Made by a program: the position numbers and the translations under genes. Below the pieces are notes generated by a model that saw only the letters and a list, made by a program, of their open reading frames with translations, did not search any database and was not told the DNA's origin. From positions 62,001-126,000 of the forward strand of contig CALEHY010000010.1 of assembly GCA_937876375.1 (NCBI GenBank): a DNA stretch of 64,000 nucleotides, read 5' to 3'. This document shows, piece by piece, positions 16,926-24,417 of this stretch; within the stretch, counting starts at the first letter, position 1; every line of letters begins with the position of its first letter. This stretch comes from an uncultured Clostridia bacterium (GTDB lineage: Bacteria; Bacillota; Clostridia; Oscillospirales; Acutalibacteraceae).

Positions 16926-17873
16926 GTGAATAGTAGTGATTTTGGTAAGTTTATTTGCCAGTTGAGAAAAGAGCAAGGATTGACTCAAATGGAGCTTGCT
17001 GAAAAAATTAATGTTTCTGACAAAGCGATATCACGCTGGGAGAATGGCAAAAATTATCCTGATATAGAGATATTAGAGGATTTGTGTGGAGTGCTCGGCA
17101 TTAGTATTAGTGAGCTGATTGCTTGTAAAAGAATCGAGAGTAATGAAGAGGCAATTTCGATAACAGAGCATGCGTATATTGATGAGCTTATTCGTTCTAG
17201 AAAAAAGAAAAGAACGATTAAAACATTAGTTGGTGTATTCGTTGCCTTTTTGCTAGTGATTTTTATTGCTTTTTTTGTTTACAATTCTTACGGTGACGAT
17301 ATATATTCTGCTGTTGCTTTTTCAGAGAGCGAGGTAGTGCAGATTAACGAAAATGTCTATCGTGTGCCAAAGGATAATACTGATGCTTTTATGGAATATA
17401 TGGCTAATCAAGGCTGGAGCATAATCTCACAGTATGGTGAAAAAACAGTGTTCGAAAAGGATGACAAGAAAGCTAACTGCAAGCTAGAGATGAAGAATCT
17501 TTACGCTGTATATAATGTGAGCTATGCTAGTAGTATAAGGTCTATCGAACAGCTCCTAAAGGATTGTCCTGAGTATTTTTTTGATTACGATAATTCATAT
17601 TCATTTTTAGGTGTTGAGATATATGTATGGCAAATGGCAGAAGATTCGTTTTGTTGTGGTGCTCTTCCTTTAACAAATAGAAATAAGACACATGAAGAGA
17701 TTTTTCGACTTGGATTTAATCCTGTATCAGTTGAGGAGATGAAGAGTATATTAACATATTGTGGCATACCTACGGGCGAATGTATTGTGTACCCATGCCA
17801 ACAGCCTATATCAAGCTATTTGTACAATATTGATGATGAGTATGTAGAAAAGATTGAAGCATTATTCAGATAA
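16926..17873 (+). CDS. membrane-anchored XRE-family transcriptional regulator
   Basis: A 315-aa protein. Residues about 8-65 are a canonical HTH_3 domain (LRKEQGLTQMELAEKINVSDKAISRWENGKNYPD). After a basic linker (RSRKKKRTIK) comes one membrane helix (about 97-119) and then an outside domain of about 195 residues with no recognised fold. This layout suggests sensing of an extracellular signal coupled to DNA binding, by analogy with other membrane-bound XRE proteins; the targets are unknown. GTG start at 16926 follows AAAGGGGAG. Monocistronic, with its own promoter and a shared terminator. Confidence 0.85.
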   Translation: MNSSDFGKFICQLRKEQGLTQMELAEKINVSDKAISRWENGKNYPDIEILEDLCGVLGISISELIACKRIESNEEAISITEHAYIDELIRSRKKKRTIKTLVGVFVAFLLVIFIAFFVYNSYGDDIYSAVAFSESEVVQINENVYRVPKDNTDAFMEYMANQGWSIISQYGEKTVFEKDDKKANCKLEMKNLYAVYNVSYASSIRSIEQLLKDCPEYFFDYDNSYSFLGVEIYVWQMAEDSFCCGALPLTNRNKTHEEIFRLGFNPVSVEEMKSILTYCGIPTGECIVYPCQQPISSYLYNIDDEYVEKIEALFR

Positions 17874-17877
17874 AAAA

Positions 17878-17912
17878 GAGCTTTCAAGATTTATTCTTGA
17901 AAGCTCCCTTTT
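17878..17912. terminator. bidirectional intrinsic terminator
   Basis: Stem GAGCTTTCAAGA (17878-17889) / 17895-17906 with A-run before and T-run after. Serves the XRE gene and the convergent secreted protein gene. Confidence 0.9.
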
Positions 17913-17917
17913 TATTT

Positions 17918-19285
17918 TTATACTATTTTGTAGTAGCTGTCTGGTGACCAGTAGAACCAGTAGCTATCTAGGATATACATTTTTGCTCTTTGACTACCTG
18001 ATGGTATGCCGAAATATGTTGTGCCAGTTTTGTTACTGGTGTAGCCCTGTAGTCTTGGATCAACGATATATGGCACGCCCTGGATATATATTACTGGCCA
18101 TTTGTGGATGACTCTGGAGCCATCACTGTTTTTGACCTCGCCAGCAGCAAGGAAAATGAATTGGTCATATTGCTTGTGTGTACCATATAGGTAATATAGG
18201 CATTCATTAAAGCTCATATTACAATCCATACAGCTCTCAAAATACTTTGTGTTGTTCTTTGAATGCCAGTCGTATATAGCTTTCATTCTGTCGTAGGTTG
18301 TGCTGTATTTTGATATGTCTACACTGTTGTGGGTCAACTCTTTGATTGCTGCTTTGCCAGAGGTATCAGTCTTTGTATAGTTTACCATCTGCTTGAATGA
18401 TGCACCGCTTTTGACTGTTGTGCTCCTGACCTCACTCCAAGTGCTACGATATTTGTATCCATCAACACTCTTGTAGCTAGCAACTCGTACATAGTATTTC
18501 TTTGCTGGTAATGATGATATCACCTTTGATAGAGTAGTGTTCTTTGATACTATGGTTGTGCAAGTGTTTTTTCTGTTAAATTTTGAGCTGGTTGAATATT
18601 GTACAATATATCCGGTGCCAGTGGTGTTCTTGCTCCACTTAGCTGTTATCTTACCCTTTGCTGTGTATTTAACAGAGTTTAGTGTAGGTGCTGTAGGCTT
18701 GATTTTGAACGACTTTGTTATAGCACCAGAGTAGTTGTTTTTGAATGTGATTTTTACTGTAGCCTTGCCAGGCTTTATATTGTTAGAATATGTTAGGGTG
18801 TAATTTGTTGAAGAGATTGTTTTGCCTTCGCTATTCTTAACAGTTACAGTTGGCTTCTTTGCCTTGCCTGTATATGTGCAAGAGCTGTATGACAAGGTGT
18901 ATTTGTCTGGATATGCTATTGTTTTGTAATCAGTTATAGCATCACATACGCTACACTTTCTATATGTAACACCAACTGAACCAGTTCTTGTAGAGGTGCT
19001 TGGCTTTGCCTTTGTATCGATTACCTTAACATAGCTATGTCCCTTTGCTTTGGCAACTACTTTGTATTGTGCATCGCATTGGCTACAGCCGTATACAGTT
19101 TCTCCGTCATAAACACAGCTAGCATTAATGCTGTAATTTTTATAGAAAGAGTGCTCGCAGGTGCTATCACCTGTATTAATCCATTCTGCATTTGAAGGTA
19201 ATTCAAATGCAAATGCTTGAATGCCTAGCATAGTAATAATAATGAATGCTAGTGTCGCTAAAATAATACTAAATTTCTTTTTCAT
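17918..19285 (-). CDS. secreted transglutaminase-like protein with CxxC repeats and FnIII domain
   Basis: A 455-aa exported protein. A signal peptide (MKKKFSIILATLAFIIITMLGIQAFA) is followed by two short CxxC repeats (YGCSQCDAQY, RKCSVCDAI), a bacterial Ig-like domain (TYTGKAKKPTVTV...KATVKITFKNNYSG), a fibronectin type III domain (about 205-295) and a C-terminal domain. In the last, a Cys (FNECLYYL), a His (HKWPVIYI) and an Asp (VDPRLQGY) are spaced like a transglutaminase/papain-like catalytic triad. The CxxC and FnIII modules resemble those of the GH43 protein at 57885. AGGAG precedes the start. No cell-wall anchor is seen. Enzymatic role is inferred. Confidence 0.8.
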   Translation of the reverse strand: MKKKFSIILATLAFIIITMLGIQAFAFELPSNAEWINTGDSTCEHSFYKNYSINASCVYDGETVYGCSQCDAQYKVVAKAKGHSYVKVIDTKAKPSTSTRTGSVGVTYRKCSVCDAITDYKTIAYPDKYTLSYSSCTYTGKAKKPTVTVKNSEGKTISSTNYTLTYSNNIKPGKATVKITFKNNYSGAITKSFKIKPTAPTLNSVKYTAKGKITAKWSKNTTGTGYIVQYSTSSKFNRKNTCTTIVSKNTTLSKVISSLPAKKYYVRVASYKSVDGYKYRSTWSEVRSTTVKSGASFKQMVNYTKTDTSGKAAIKELTHNSVDISKYSTTYDRMKAIYDWHSKNNTKYFESCMDCNMSFNECLYYLYGTHKQYDQFIFLAAGEVKNSDGSRVIHKWPVIYIQGVPYIVDPRLQGYTSNKTGTTYFGIPSGSQRAKMYILDSYWFYWSPDSYYKIV

Positions 19286-19301
19286 TGTTTCTCCTATAAT
19301 T

Positions 19302-19327
19302 TATCCCATACTGGTTAGTATGGGATA
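19302..19327 (-). promoter_or_regulatory. hairpin between mgtE and secreted protein gene
   Basis: Perfect 11-bp stem TATCCCATACT (19302-19312) / 19317-19327 with a 4-nt loop, immediately upstream of the ribosome site of the secreted gene. On the minus strand it is not followed by a T-run, so it is more like an mRNA-processing or attenuating structure than a terminator. Confidence 0.5.
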
Positions 19328-19335
19328 GCTTTTGT

Positions 19336-20727
19336 CTATTTTAATCCTGGGATGATTGCTGTTGCGATACCAAAATATACTAGTAGCGATACAGCATCAA
19401 CGATGGTAGTGATGAATGGCGATGACATTACAGCTGGGTCAAATCCTAACTTTTTTGCTAGGATAGGCAATGTACAACCGATAAATTTTGCAAACACGAT
19501 TTCTAGTAGTAATGTTAGGCATATTGCCAAATCTACTATAAGCGTGATTTCGTCATTTTGAAATGCTAGATGGTCGATTAGCCAAATTTTTGCAAAGTTT
19601 ACTACTGCAAGGCTTAGTCCACATAGGAAACCAACACGAATCTCTTTCCATACTACTTTGAAATAATCCTTGAACTGAATTTCAGCAAGGCTGATAGCAC
19701 GGATGACTGTAACGCTCGCTTGTCCACCAGAGTTACCACCAGTATCCATAAGCATTGGGATGAATGCTGTGAGGATTGTCATAGTAGCAAGCTTATCCTC
19801 GAATCCAGTGATGATTGAGCCTGTGAATGTGGCAGATACCATCAGTAGTAATAGCCAAGGAAAACGGCTCTTCCATGTTTCAAAAACAGTGGTACGCAGG
19901 TATGTCTTTTCTGTAGGAAGAATAGCGTTCATCTTTTGGATATCCTCGGTATTCTCTTCCTGCAAGACGTCCATAGCGTCATCGACGGTGATGATACCGA
20001 CTAAACGCTCTTCCATATCAACTACTGGTAGCGCTAGGAAATTATACTTGTCGAACTGTTGAGTAGCTAGCTCCTGGTCGTCCAATGTGTTGACGTAGAT
20101 GACATTTGTTTCCATGAATTCGCCAACAATGTCCTCGTAGTCGTGGAGCAGAAGCTCTTTTACTGTGGTAACACCGATTAGGTGACGAGAATCATCGGTT
20201 ACATAACAGGTATAGATGGTCTCCTTGTCAACACCAGTACGTCTGATACGCTTGAATGCATCCTCTACTGTCATATCTTTTTTGAGGTCTACGAACTCTG
20301 GTGTCATGATAGAACCAGCAGAGTCCTCTGGATATTTTAGTAGAGCGTTTAGTGATTTTCTTGTCTCGTTATCAGTGTTTTTTAGAATTCTTTTTACAAG
20401 AGTTGCTGGCATCTCCTCGATAACGTCTACGGCATCATCAAGGTACAATTCATCTAGCACCTCTTTTAGCTCGTTATCAGTGAACGAGTGAATGAGCGCC
20501 TCCTGTGAGTCAACCTCTAGCTCGACAAATGTGTCAGCAGCGTCCTCTTTGCTAAGTAGTCTAAAGAATAATAATCTCAAGCTATCTGGAAAGCCCTCAA
20601 ATATGAACGCAATATCGGCTGGGTTCATTTCACTGAGGATTTCCTTGATTTTTGATAAATCCTTTTGGTTGTACAGTGTTTCAATTTCTTCAATGATTTC
20701 TTCAATTTCCAAATCCTTGATATCCAT
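19336..20727 (-). CDS. mgtE: MgtE magnesium transporter
   Basis: Mg2+ channel/transporter of 463 aa. Visible parts: the N-terminal MgtE_N helical domain (about 25-125, with LSEMNPADIAFIFEGFP), a CBS domain pair (about 135-255, IMTPEFVDLKKDMTVEDAFKRI and LPVVDMEERLVGIITVDDAMDV), a plug helix, and five membrane helices containing the pore motif FIPMLMDTGGNSGGQ. Length is normal. It lies 20 nt after the cadherin-like gene and is probably the last gene of the rpe operon. There is no long leader that could hold an M-box. Confidence 0.96.
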   Translation of the reverse strand: MDIKDLEIEEIIEEIETLYNQKDLSKIKEILSEMNPADIAFIFEGFPDSLRLLFFRLLSKEDAADTFVELEVDSQEALIHSFTDNELKEVLDELYLDDAVDVIEEMPATLVKRILKNTDNETRKSLNALLKYPEDSAGSIMTPEFVDLKKDMTVEDAFKRIRRTGVDKETIYTCYVTDDSRHLIGVTTVKELLLHDYEDIVGEFMETNVIYVNTLDDQELATQQFDKYNFLALPVVDMEERLVGIITVDDAMDVLQEENTEDIQKMNAILPTEKTYLRTTVFETWKSRFPWLLLLMVSATFTGSIITGFEDKLATMTILTAFIPMLMDTGGNSGGQASVTVIRAISLAEIQFKDYFKVVWKEIRVGFLCGLSLAVVNFAKIWLIDHLAFQNDEITLIVDLAICLTLLLEIVFAKFIGCTLPILAKKLGFDPAVMSSPFITTIVDAVSLLVYFGIATAIIPGLK

Positions 20728-20747
20728 ATTATCACCGTCCTTTGCTT

Positions 20748-21596
20748 TTATTCCTCGGAGTCAGTTATCTCCTCTGTGGCGAAGAATTCTTCTTCGTCGT
20801 CATCATTGACCTTAACAGTCAATCTCTTTGCTATAATGATGAATATAGCTAGTAGCACAAGTCCACCAACAACGCTAATAATGATAACATTGAACTCTGG
20901 TCGCTTGTAGAATAAAGAGTTTTCAACAAGAGAGGTGAATTCTGGGTCTACCATGTTAGCCTCAACCTCTTTCATTGTCATATCTAAATATTTGATTTTT
21001 ACAGTGTATTGCTTGATTGTGCCATCAGAGGCGGTAACTGTGATATTGAATTCTGGCTCCGAGCCATTCTTTAGCTTGATTGCTGATGGCATATCACAGA
21101 TAGCACCAGAGTCCTCTGTTCTAACAGTAAGGTTTACGTCCTCCATATCTTTTGGCACATATAGCTTGTAGCTAGTGGTATCTTCACTTAGTGCTGGATA
21201 TAGCTCGCACAGCTCACCAGATAGCTCTGCTAGATTGCTGTTAGAATTAACGCTGTAATCCTCTAGATTTGTGTAGTCAAATCTGTAGATTGTAGAGCCA
21301 TTCTCGTATTCTAGTGTGACGATAATACCAGTCTGACGATTTGCCTCATCAGTGTCGTAGTTGATGATAACGTCAGCCTTGCCACTAATCTTGTAGTCTT
21401 CTACAGCTGGTGTCTCATTTGGGTCAACAAGAGTGATGCCAAATTCGTGCAATCCAGGTGTGAATGGCAAATCAAATACAGCGTTTGAAAATGTGATTGA
21501 TTTCAGCTCTGGTGTAGTGCTTGCCATAGCGTAGCTCGGTACTAATAGCATTAGTGCGATTAGGGCACATATGAATATTTTTGCAATTTTTTTCAT
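20748..21596 (-). CDS. membrane-anchored protein with cadherin-like beta-sandwich domain
   Basis: A 282-aa exported protein. ATG 21596 follows GGAG; a TTG four codons earlier belongs to the ribosome-site region. Signal peptide (MKKIAKIFICALIALMLLVPSYAMA), an unassigned beta-rich region, then a segment with the cadherin-like (PF12733-type) pattern LSEDTTSYKLYVPKDMEDVNLTV...TVTASDGTIKQYTVKI, one C-terminal membrane helix (about 236-258) and an acidic cytoplasmic tail with DDDEEEFF. Probably surface-exposed. Overlaps none of its neighbours by more than a few bases and is flanked by mgtE and the DUF4015-like gene. Confidence 0.8.
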   Translation of the reverse strand: MKKIAKIFICALIALMLLVPSYAMASTTPELKSITFSNAVFDLPFTPGLHEFGITLVDPNETPAVEDYKISGKADVIINYDTDEANRQTGIIVTLEYENGSTIYRFDYTNLEDYSVNSNSNLAELSGELCELYPALSEDTTSYKLYVPKDMEDVNLTVRTEDSGAICDMPSAIKLKNGSEPEFNITVTASDGTIKQYTVKIKYLDMTMKEVEANMVDPEFTSLVENSLFYKRPEFNVIIISVVGGLVLLAIFIIIAKRLTVKVNDDDEEEFFATEEITDSEE

Positions 21597-21597
21597 A

Positions 21598-22686
21598 CTA
21601 TTCTCCAATAATATAGCTTTGTGCGTTTGCTTCTGCTAGTCTTTCGTTAACTCGATTGCTGTCGAGCTTTGTTGAAATGTAATATATTTGGTTGTCCTTG
21701 ATTTTGTCAAAACGCTGGATTTCCTTATTTATAGCAGAATTAGTTATTTTGCCATTGTTTGGATTAACTCCAGTTATATCAACATTGACCTCTTCAATGA
21801 ATTTTATTCCATCGCCAAGATCGTTAGTTAGACTCTTTGATAAATATCCAAATCCGTCGTTGAAGTTGCCATCAATATCATCTGGCAAATCACATTCGGT
21901 AAGGACGAACACTGTAACACCATATGTGTTCAGCTCTCTGATGATATCCTTGATATATGTGTATGCGTTGACACTGTTTGGATCCAAATAAGTGCTGTCG
22001 TCGTGGGTGTAAAACTTGTCACCATTCATGAGTGCCATAGTACTGTTTTGTGCTGGCACTACATTGTCCTTGTAGCAGGATATTCTAGCAACTGGCAGAA
22101 TATCATTCTCTATAAGTGTTTTTACGGACTCCTTGGTAGCAGAAGATGGATTGCTGATAGCACCGTATGTGTCTATGCTTGCAAGGGTAGAGGAGTAGCC
22201 GATTGTTCCATCAGTCCTTTTTGCGTCGAACACAATGCTGTTGTATCCGTTTTGCTGGGTGTCAGTGATGACTGACTTTAGCATTACGGAGCCATCAAGA
22301 CTCTTGCTGTCGACCATCTTGGCATGTAGACTGAGTGTCACCTCGCTCATTGATATCTGAGCACTGTTATTGCTGATAGCCTTTTGTGCTGGCACAGCGT
22401 GGCGTGTTATATATATGTCCATACCGGTGTATCCAACGGATATCAGTGCTAGTGATAGTACAATGATTAAGATTCGCTTTAGATTTTTTTGTCTTTTATT
22501 TTTCTTTCTAACAGCGTTTTCGTGAGCATGACGCTTCGTTTCGGTGTACTTGTCGCTGTAGTTACCGTCATATATGTACTTGTCTGCAAAATCAATCTCG
22601 TGTCCCTTTGGCTCTTCGGTCCAGTGGGAGTTGCGTTTTTTGTTTTTGTAAAATTGCTTTTTTCTTTTTTTGATTTCTGTTTTCAT
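21598..22686 (-). CDS. membrane-anchored DUF4015-like putative glycoside hydrolase
   Basis: A 362-aa protein. A basic cytoplasmic N-terminus (about 70 residues, many Lys/Arg/His) precedes one membrane helix (ILIIVLSLALISVGYTGMDIYI), then an outside domain of TIM-barrel character: NGYNSIVFDAKRTDGTIGY, LPVARISCYKDNV and the Asp/Glu-rich GVTVFVLTECDLPDD. The pattern 'VFDxKxxxGxxxY' near the barrel start matches putative glycoside hydrolases of the DUF4015 group. ATG 22686 overlaps the rpe stop by one base and lacks a strong ribosome site, so translation is likely coupled. Substrate unknown. Confidence 0.7.
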   Translation of the reverse strand: MKTEIKKRKKQFYKNKKRNSHWTEEPKGHEIDFADKYIYDGNYSDKYTETKRHAHENAVRKKNKRQKNLKRILIIVLSLALISVGYTGMDIYITRHAVPAQKAISNNSAQISMSEVTLSLHAKMVDSKSLDGSVMLKSVITDTQQNGYNSIVFDAKRTDGTIGYSSTLASIDTYGAISNPSSATKESVKTLIENDILPVARISCYKDNVVPAQNSTMALMNGDKFYTHDDSTYLDPNSVNAYTYIKDIIRELNTYGVTVFVLTECDLPDDIDGNFNDGFGYLSKSLTNDLGDGIKFIEEVNVDITGVNPNNGKITNSAINKEIQRFDKIKDNQIYYISTKLDSNRVNERLAEANAQSYIIGE

Positions 22687-23327
22687 CAAATCACTGCGTT
22701 TTTCTTTAGTATTTCGATAGTTTCAGCTGGGTTTTCACTCTTGAAAACAGCAGAGCCAGCAACGAAAACATTAGCACCAGCTTTTGCTGCAATCTTGATT
22801 GTTTCAGCATTGATACCACCATCTACCTCGATATCAATATCCTTGTTTATCTTTCTTAGTTTTTCAATCTTTGGCATAGTGCTCTCCATAAAGCTCTGAC
22901 CGCCAAATCCTGGCTCAACTGTCATAACTAGCACCATTGATAGCTTGTCTAGGTATGGCAAAACAGTATCAATATCAGTGCCTGGTTTAACAGCAAGTGC
23001 AGCCATTTTGCCAAGTGATAGAATTTTGTCGATAGTTTTTTCTGTGTCACTGTTGCTCTCAACATGAAAACAGATGATATCAGCGCCAGCGTTTGCAAAA
23101 TCCTCGACATAGTCAATAGGGTTGCTAATCATTAGATGCACGTCAAATGGTGTTGTGCATACCTTTTTGATTGAGCTTACAACTGGTGCACCAATTGAAA
23201 TATTAGGCACAAAGTGACCGTCCATTACGTCAACATGTATAAGCTCTGCTGTGGCGCATTTTTTTAGCTCAGCCTCTAGATTAGCGTAGTCGCTAGCTAG
23301 GATAGAAGGTGATATTTTTATTTGCAT
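22686..23327 (-). CDS. rpe: ribulose-phosphate 3-epimerase
   Basis: Interconverts ribulose-5-phosphate and xylulose-5-phosphate in the pentose phosphate pathway. 213 aa is normal for the TIM-barrel enzyme. Seen: ISPSILASDYANL at the N-terminus (catalytic Asp in ASD), HVDVMDGHFVPNIS with metal-binding His/Asp, VMTVEPGFGGQSF, and IEVDGGINAETI with the second catalytic Asp. First gene of a minus-strand operon with its own promoter. Confidence 0.96.
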   Translation of the reverse strand: MQIKISPSILASDYANLEAELKKCATAELIHVDVMDGHFVPNISIGAPVVSSIKKVCTTPFDVHLMISNPIDYVEDFANAGADIICFHVESNSDTEKTIDKILSLGKMAALAVKPGTDIDTVLPYLDKLSMVLVMTVEPGFGGQSFMESTMPKIEKLRKINKDIDIEVDGGINAETIKIAAKAGANVFVAGSAVFKSENPAETIEILKKNAVI

Positions 23328-23359
23328 AACAATACTACTCCATTATATTTTGTTAAAAT

Positions 23360-23388
23360 ATTATACTCTTTTATTATATATAAATCAA
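23360..23388 (-). promoter_or_regulatory. rpe: sigma-A promoter for rpe operon
   Basis: Minus-strand TTGATT (23383-23388), 17-nt spacer, TATAAT (23360-23365). Confidence 0.75.
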
Positions 23389-23469
23389 GGAAAATAAATA
23401 TCTTCCTATCATTTTGCACAAATGGGCTTTCCATTCTTTGTGCAAGGTGTATCGAAATATTGTAAAATG

Positions 23470-23498
23470 TTGACAAATTGTTAATAAACATATATAAT
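23470..23498 (+). promoter_or_regulatory. consensus sigma-A promoter for membrane protein gene
   Basis: TTGACA (23470-23475), 17-nt spacer, TATAAT (23493-23498): both hexamers perfect. Divergent from the rpe promoter. Confidence 0.85.
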
Positions 23499-23533
23499 TT
23501 TAGTATGTTAAAGTGATTTAAGGAGTTGTTTTT

Positions 23534-24289
23534 ATGGGAAAGCTCAAATTAAACAAATCACAGCTTAACTGTGTTGTAGCTATGATAATCATCGTTGCTG
23601 GCTACGCTACAGAGAGAGTTGTTTCTATCGCATTCCAACCTGAAAAGAATTTTGCTATCATTATGGCGATGGCATTTACAGCACTTGTTGCTGTAGTATA
23701 TTTCTTGATTTCAAAGACAGAGGACCCATTCTTTGGTTTGCTTGCTGCTTTGCTTGGATACAAGATGATGCCACCTAATATCACAATGCTTGACCAGACT
23801 AGCACTGATGGTAGCATGCTTTATTTCATCGTTAAGAAAGTCGCTGTTGTTATCTTTGTTCTGCTTATTCTAAAGCTTTATGAGGCACAGCCAAAGCCTA
23901 GAGCAATAAAGCCACTTGCTCTTCTCGGTCTGATGGTTATGATACCTTTCTTCACCACTATCGGACACAAGTTTGATGCATATTTTATGCAGGAAACTGG
24001 CAATATGCTCTTTGTATATTTCACTGATTTTATCTGCTACTCAATGGCAACAATTGTTATGGTCGGCTTTGCATACCAGAGTGGATATGAGTCATTGGTA
24101 TTTGCGTCATATTTTGAATATGTTGCACTTGCTATTAACATTCTTCGCAGAGGTGTTATCATTATTGGTGGTCTTGTTGCTCACGAGCATGTTAGCAGAA
24201 GCTATTATGTATGGATTGCTATTTATGTTATTCTAATTATTGGTATCACTGTAGCAAAGAAAGTAAAGTATAAGAAAATCAATCAATAA
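23534..24289 (+). CDS. polytopic membrane protein of unknown function
   Basis: Unrecognised 251-aa protein with about seven hydrophobic helices starting at residue 12. Loops are short; SKTEDPFFGLLAALLGYKMMPPN and KLYEAQPKPRAIKPL are the main cytoplasmic-type connections. It ends with a basic tail (KKVKYKKINQ). No transporter signature could be matched. It is monocistronic behind a perfect consensus promoter, which suggests steady strong expression. Confidence 0.75.
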   Translation: MGKLKLNKSQLNCVVAMIIIVAGYATERVVSIAFQPEKNFAIIMAMAFTALVAVVYFLISKTEDPFFGLLAALLGYKMMPPNITMLDQTSTDGSMLYFIVKKVAVVIFVLLILKLYEAQPKPRAIKPLALLGLMVMIPFFTTIGHKFDAYFMQETGNMLFVYFTDFICYSMATIVMVGFAYQSGYESLVFASYFEYVALAINILRRGVIIIGGLVAHEHVSRSYYVWIAIYVILIIGITVAKKVKYKKINQ

Positions 24290-24296
24290 TTATTTC

Positions 24297-24330
24297 GGAC
24301 TGTTCAGCATTGATGAACAGTCCTTTATTT
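24297..24330 (+). terminator. intrinsic terminator
   Basis: Stem GGACTGTTCA (24297-24306) / 24314-24323, 7-nt loop, T-rich tail. Confidence 0.8.
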
Positions 24331-24354
24331 TATATATTGTTTATACTTAATTTC

Positions 24355-24383
24355 TTGACAATTTATATGTATGTTGATATTAT
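24355..24383 (+). promoter_or_regulatory. sigma-A promoter for pseudokinase gene
   Basis: TTGACA (24355-24360), 17-nt spacer, TATTAT (24378-24383). Confidence 0.75.
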
Positions 24384-24417
24384 TATTTTGTAAAATTTTA
24401 ATTTGGAGTGTTATGTG

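Noticed and set aside
20600..20800. M-box magnesium riboswitch before mgtE
   Set aside because: Only 20 nt separate mgtE from the upstream gene, too little for the element, and the flanking DNA is coding.
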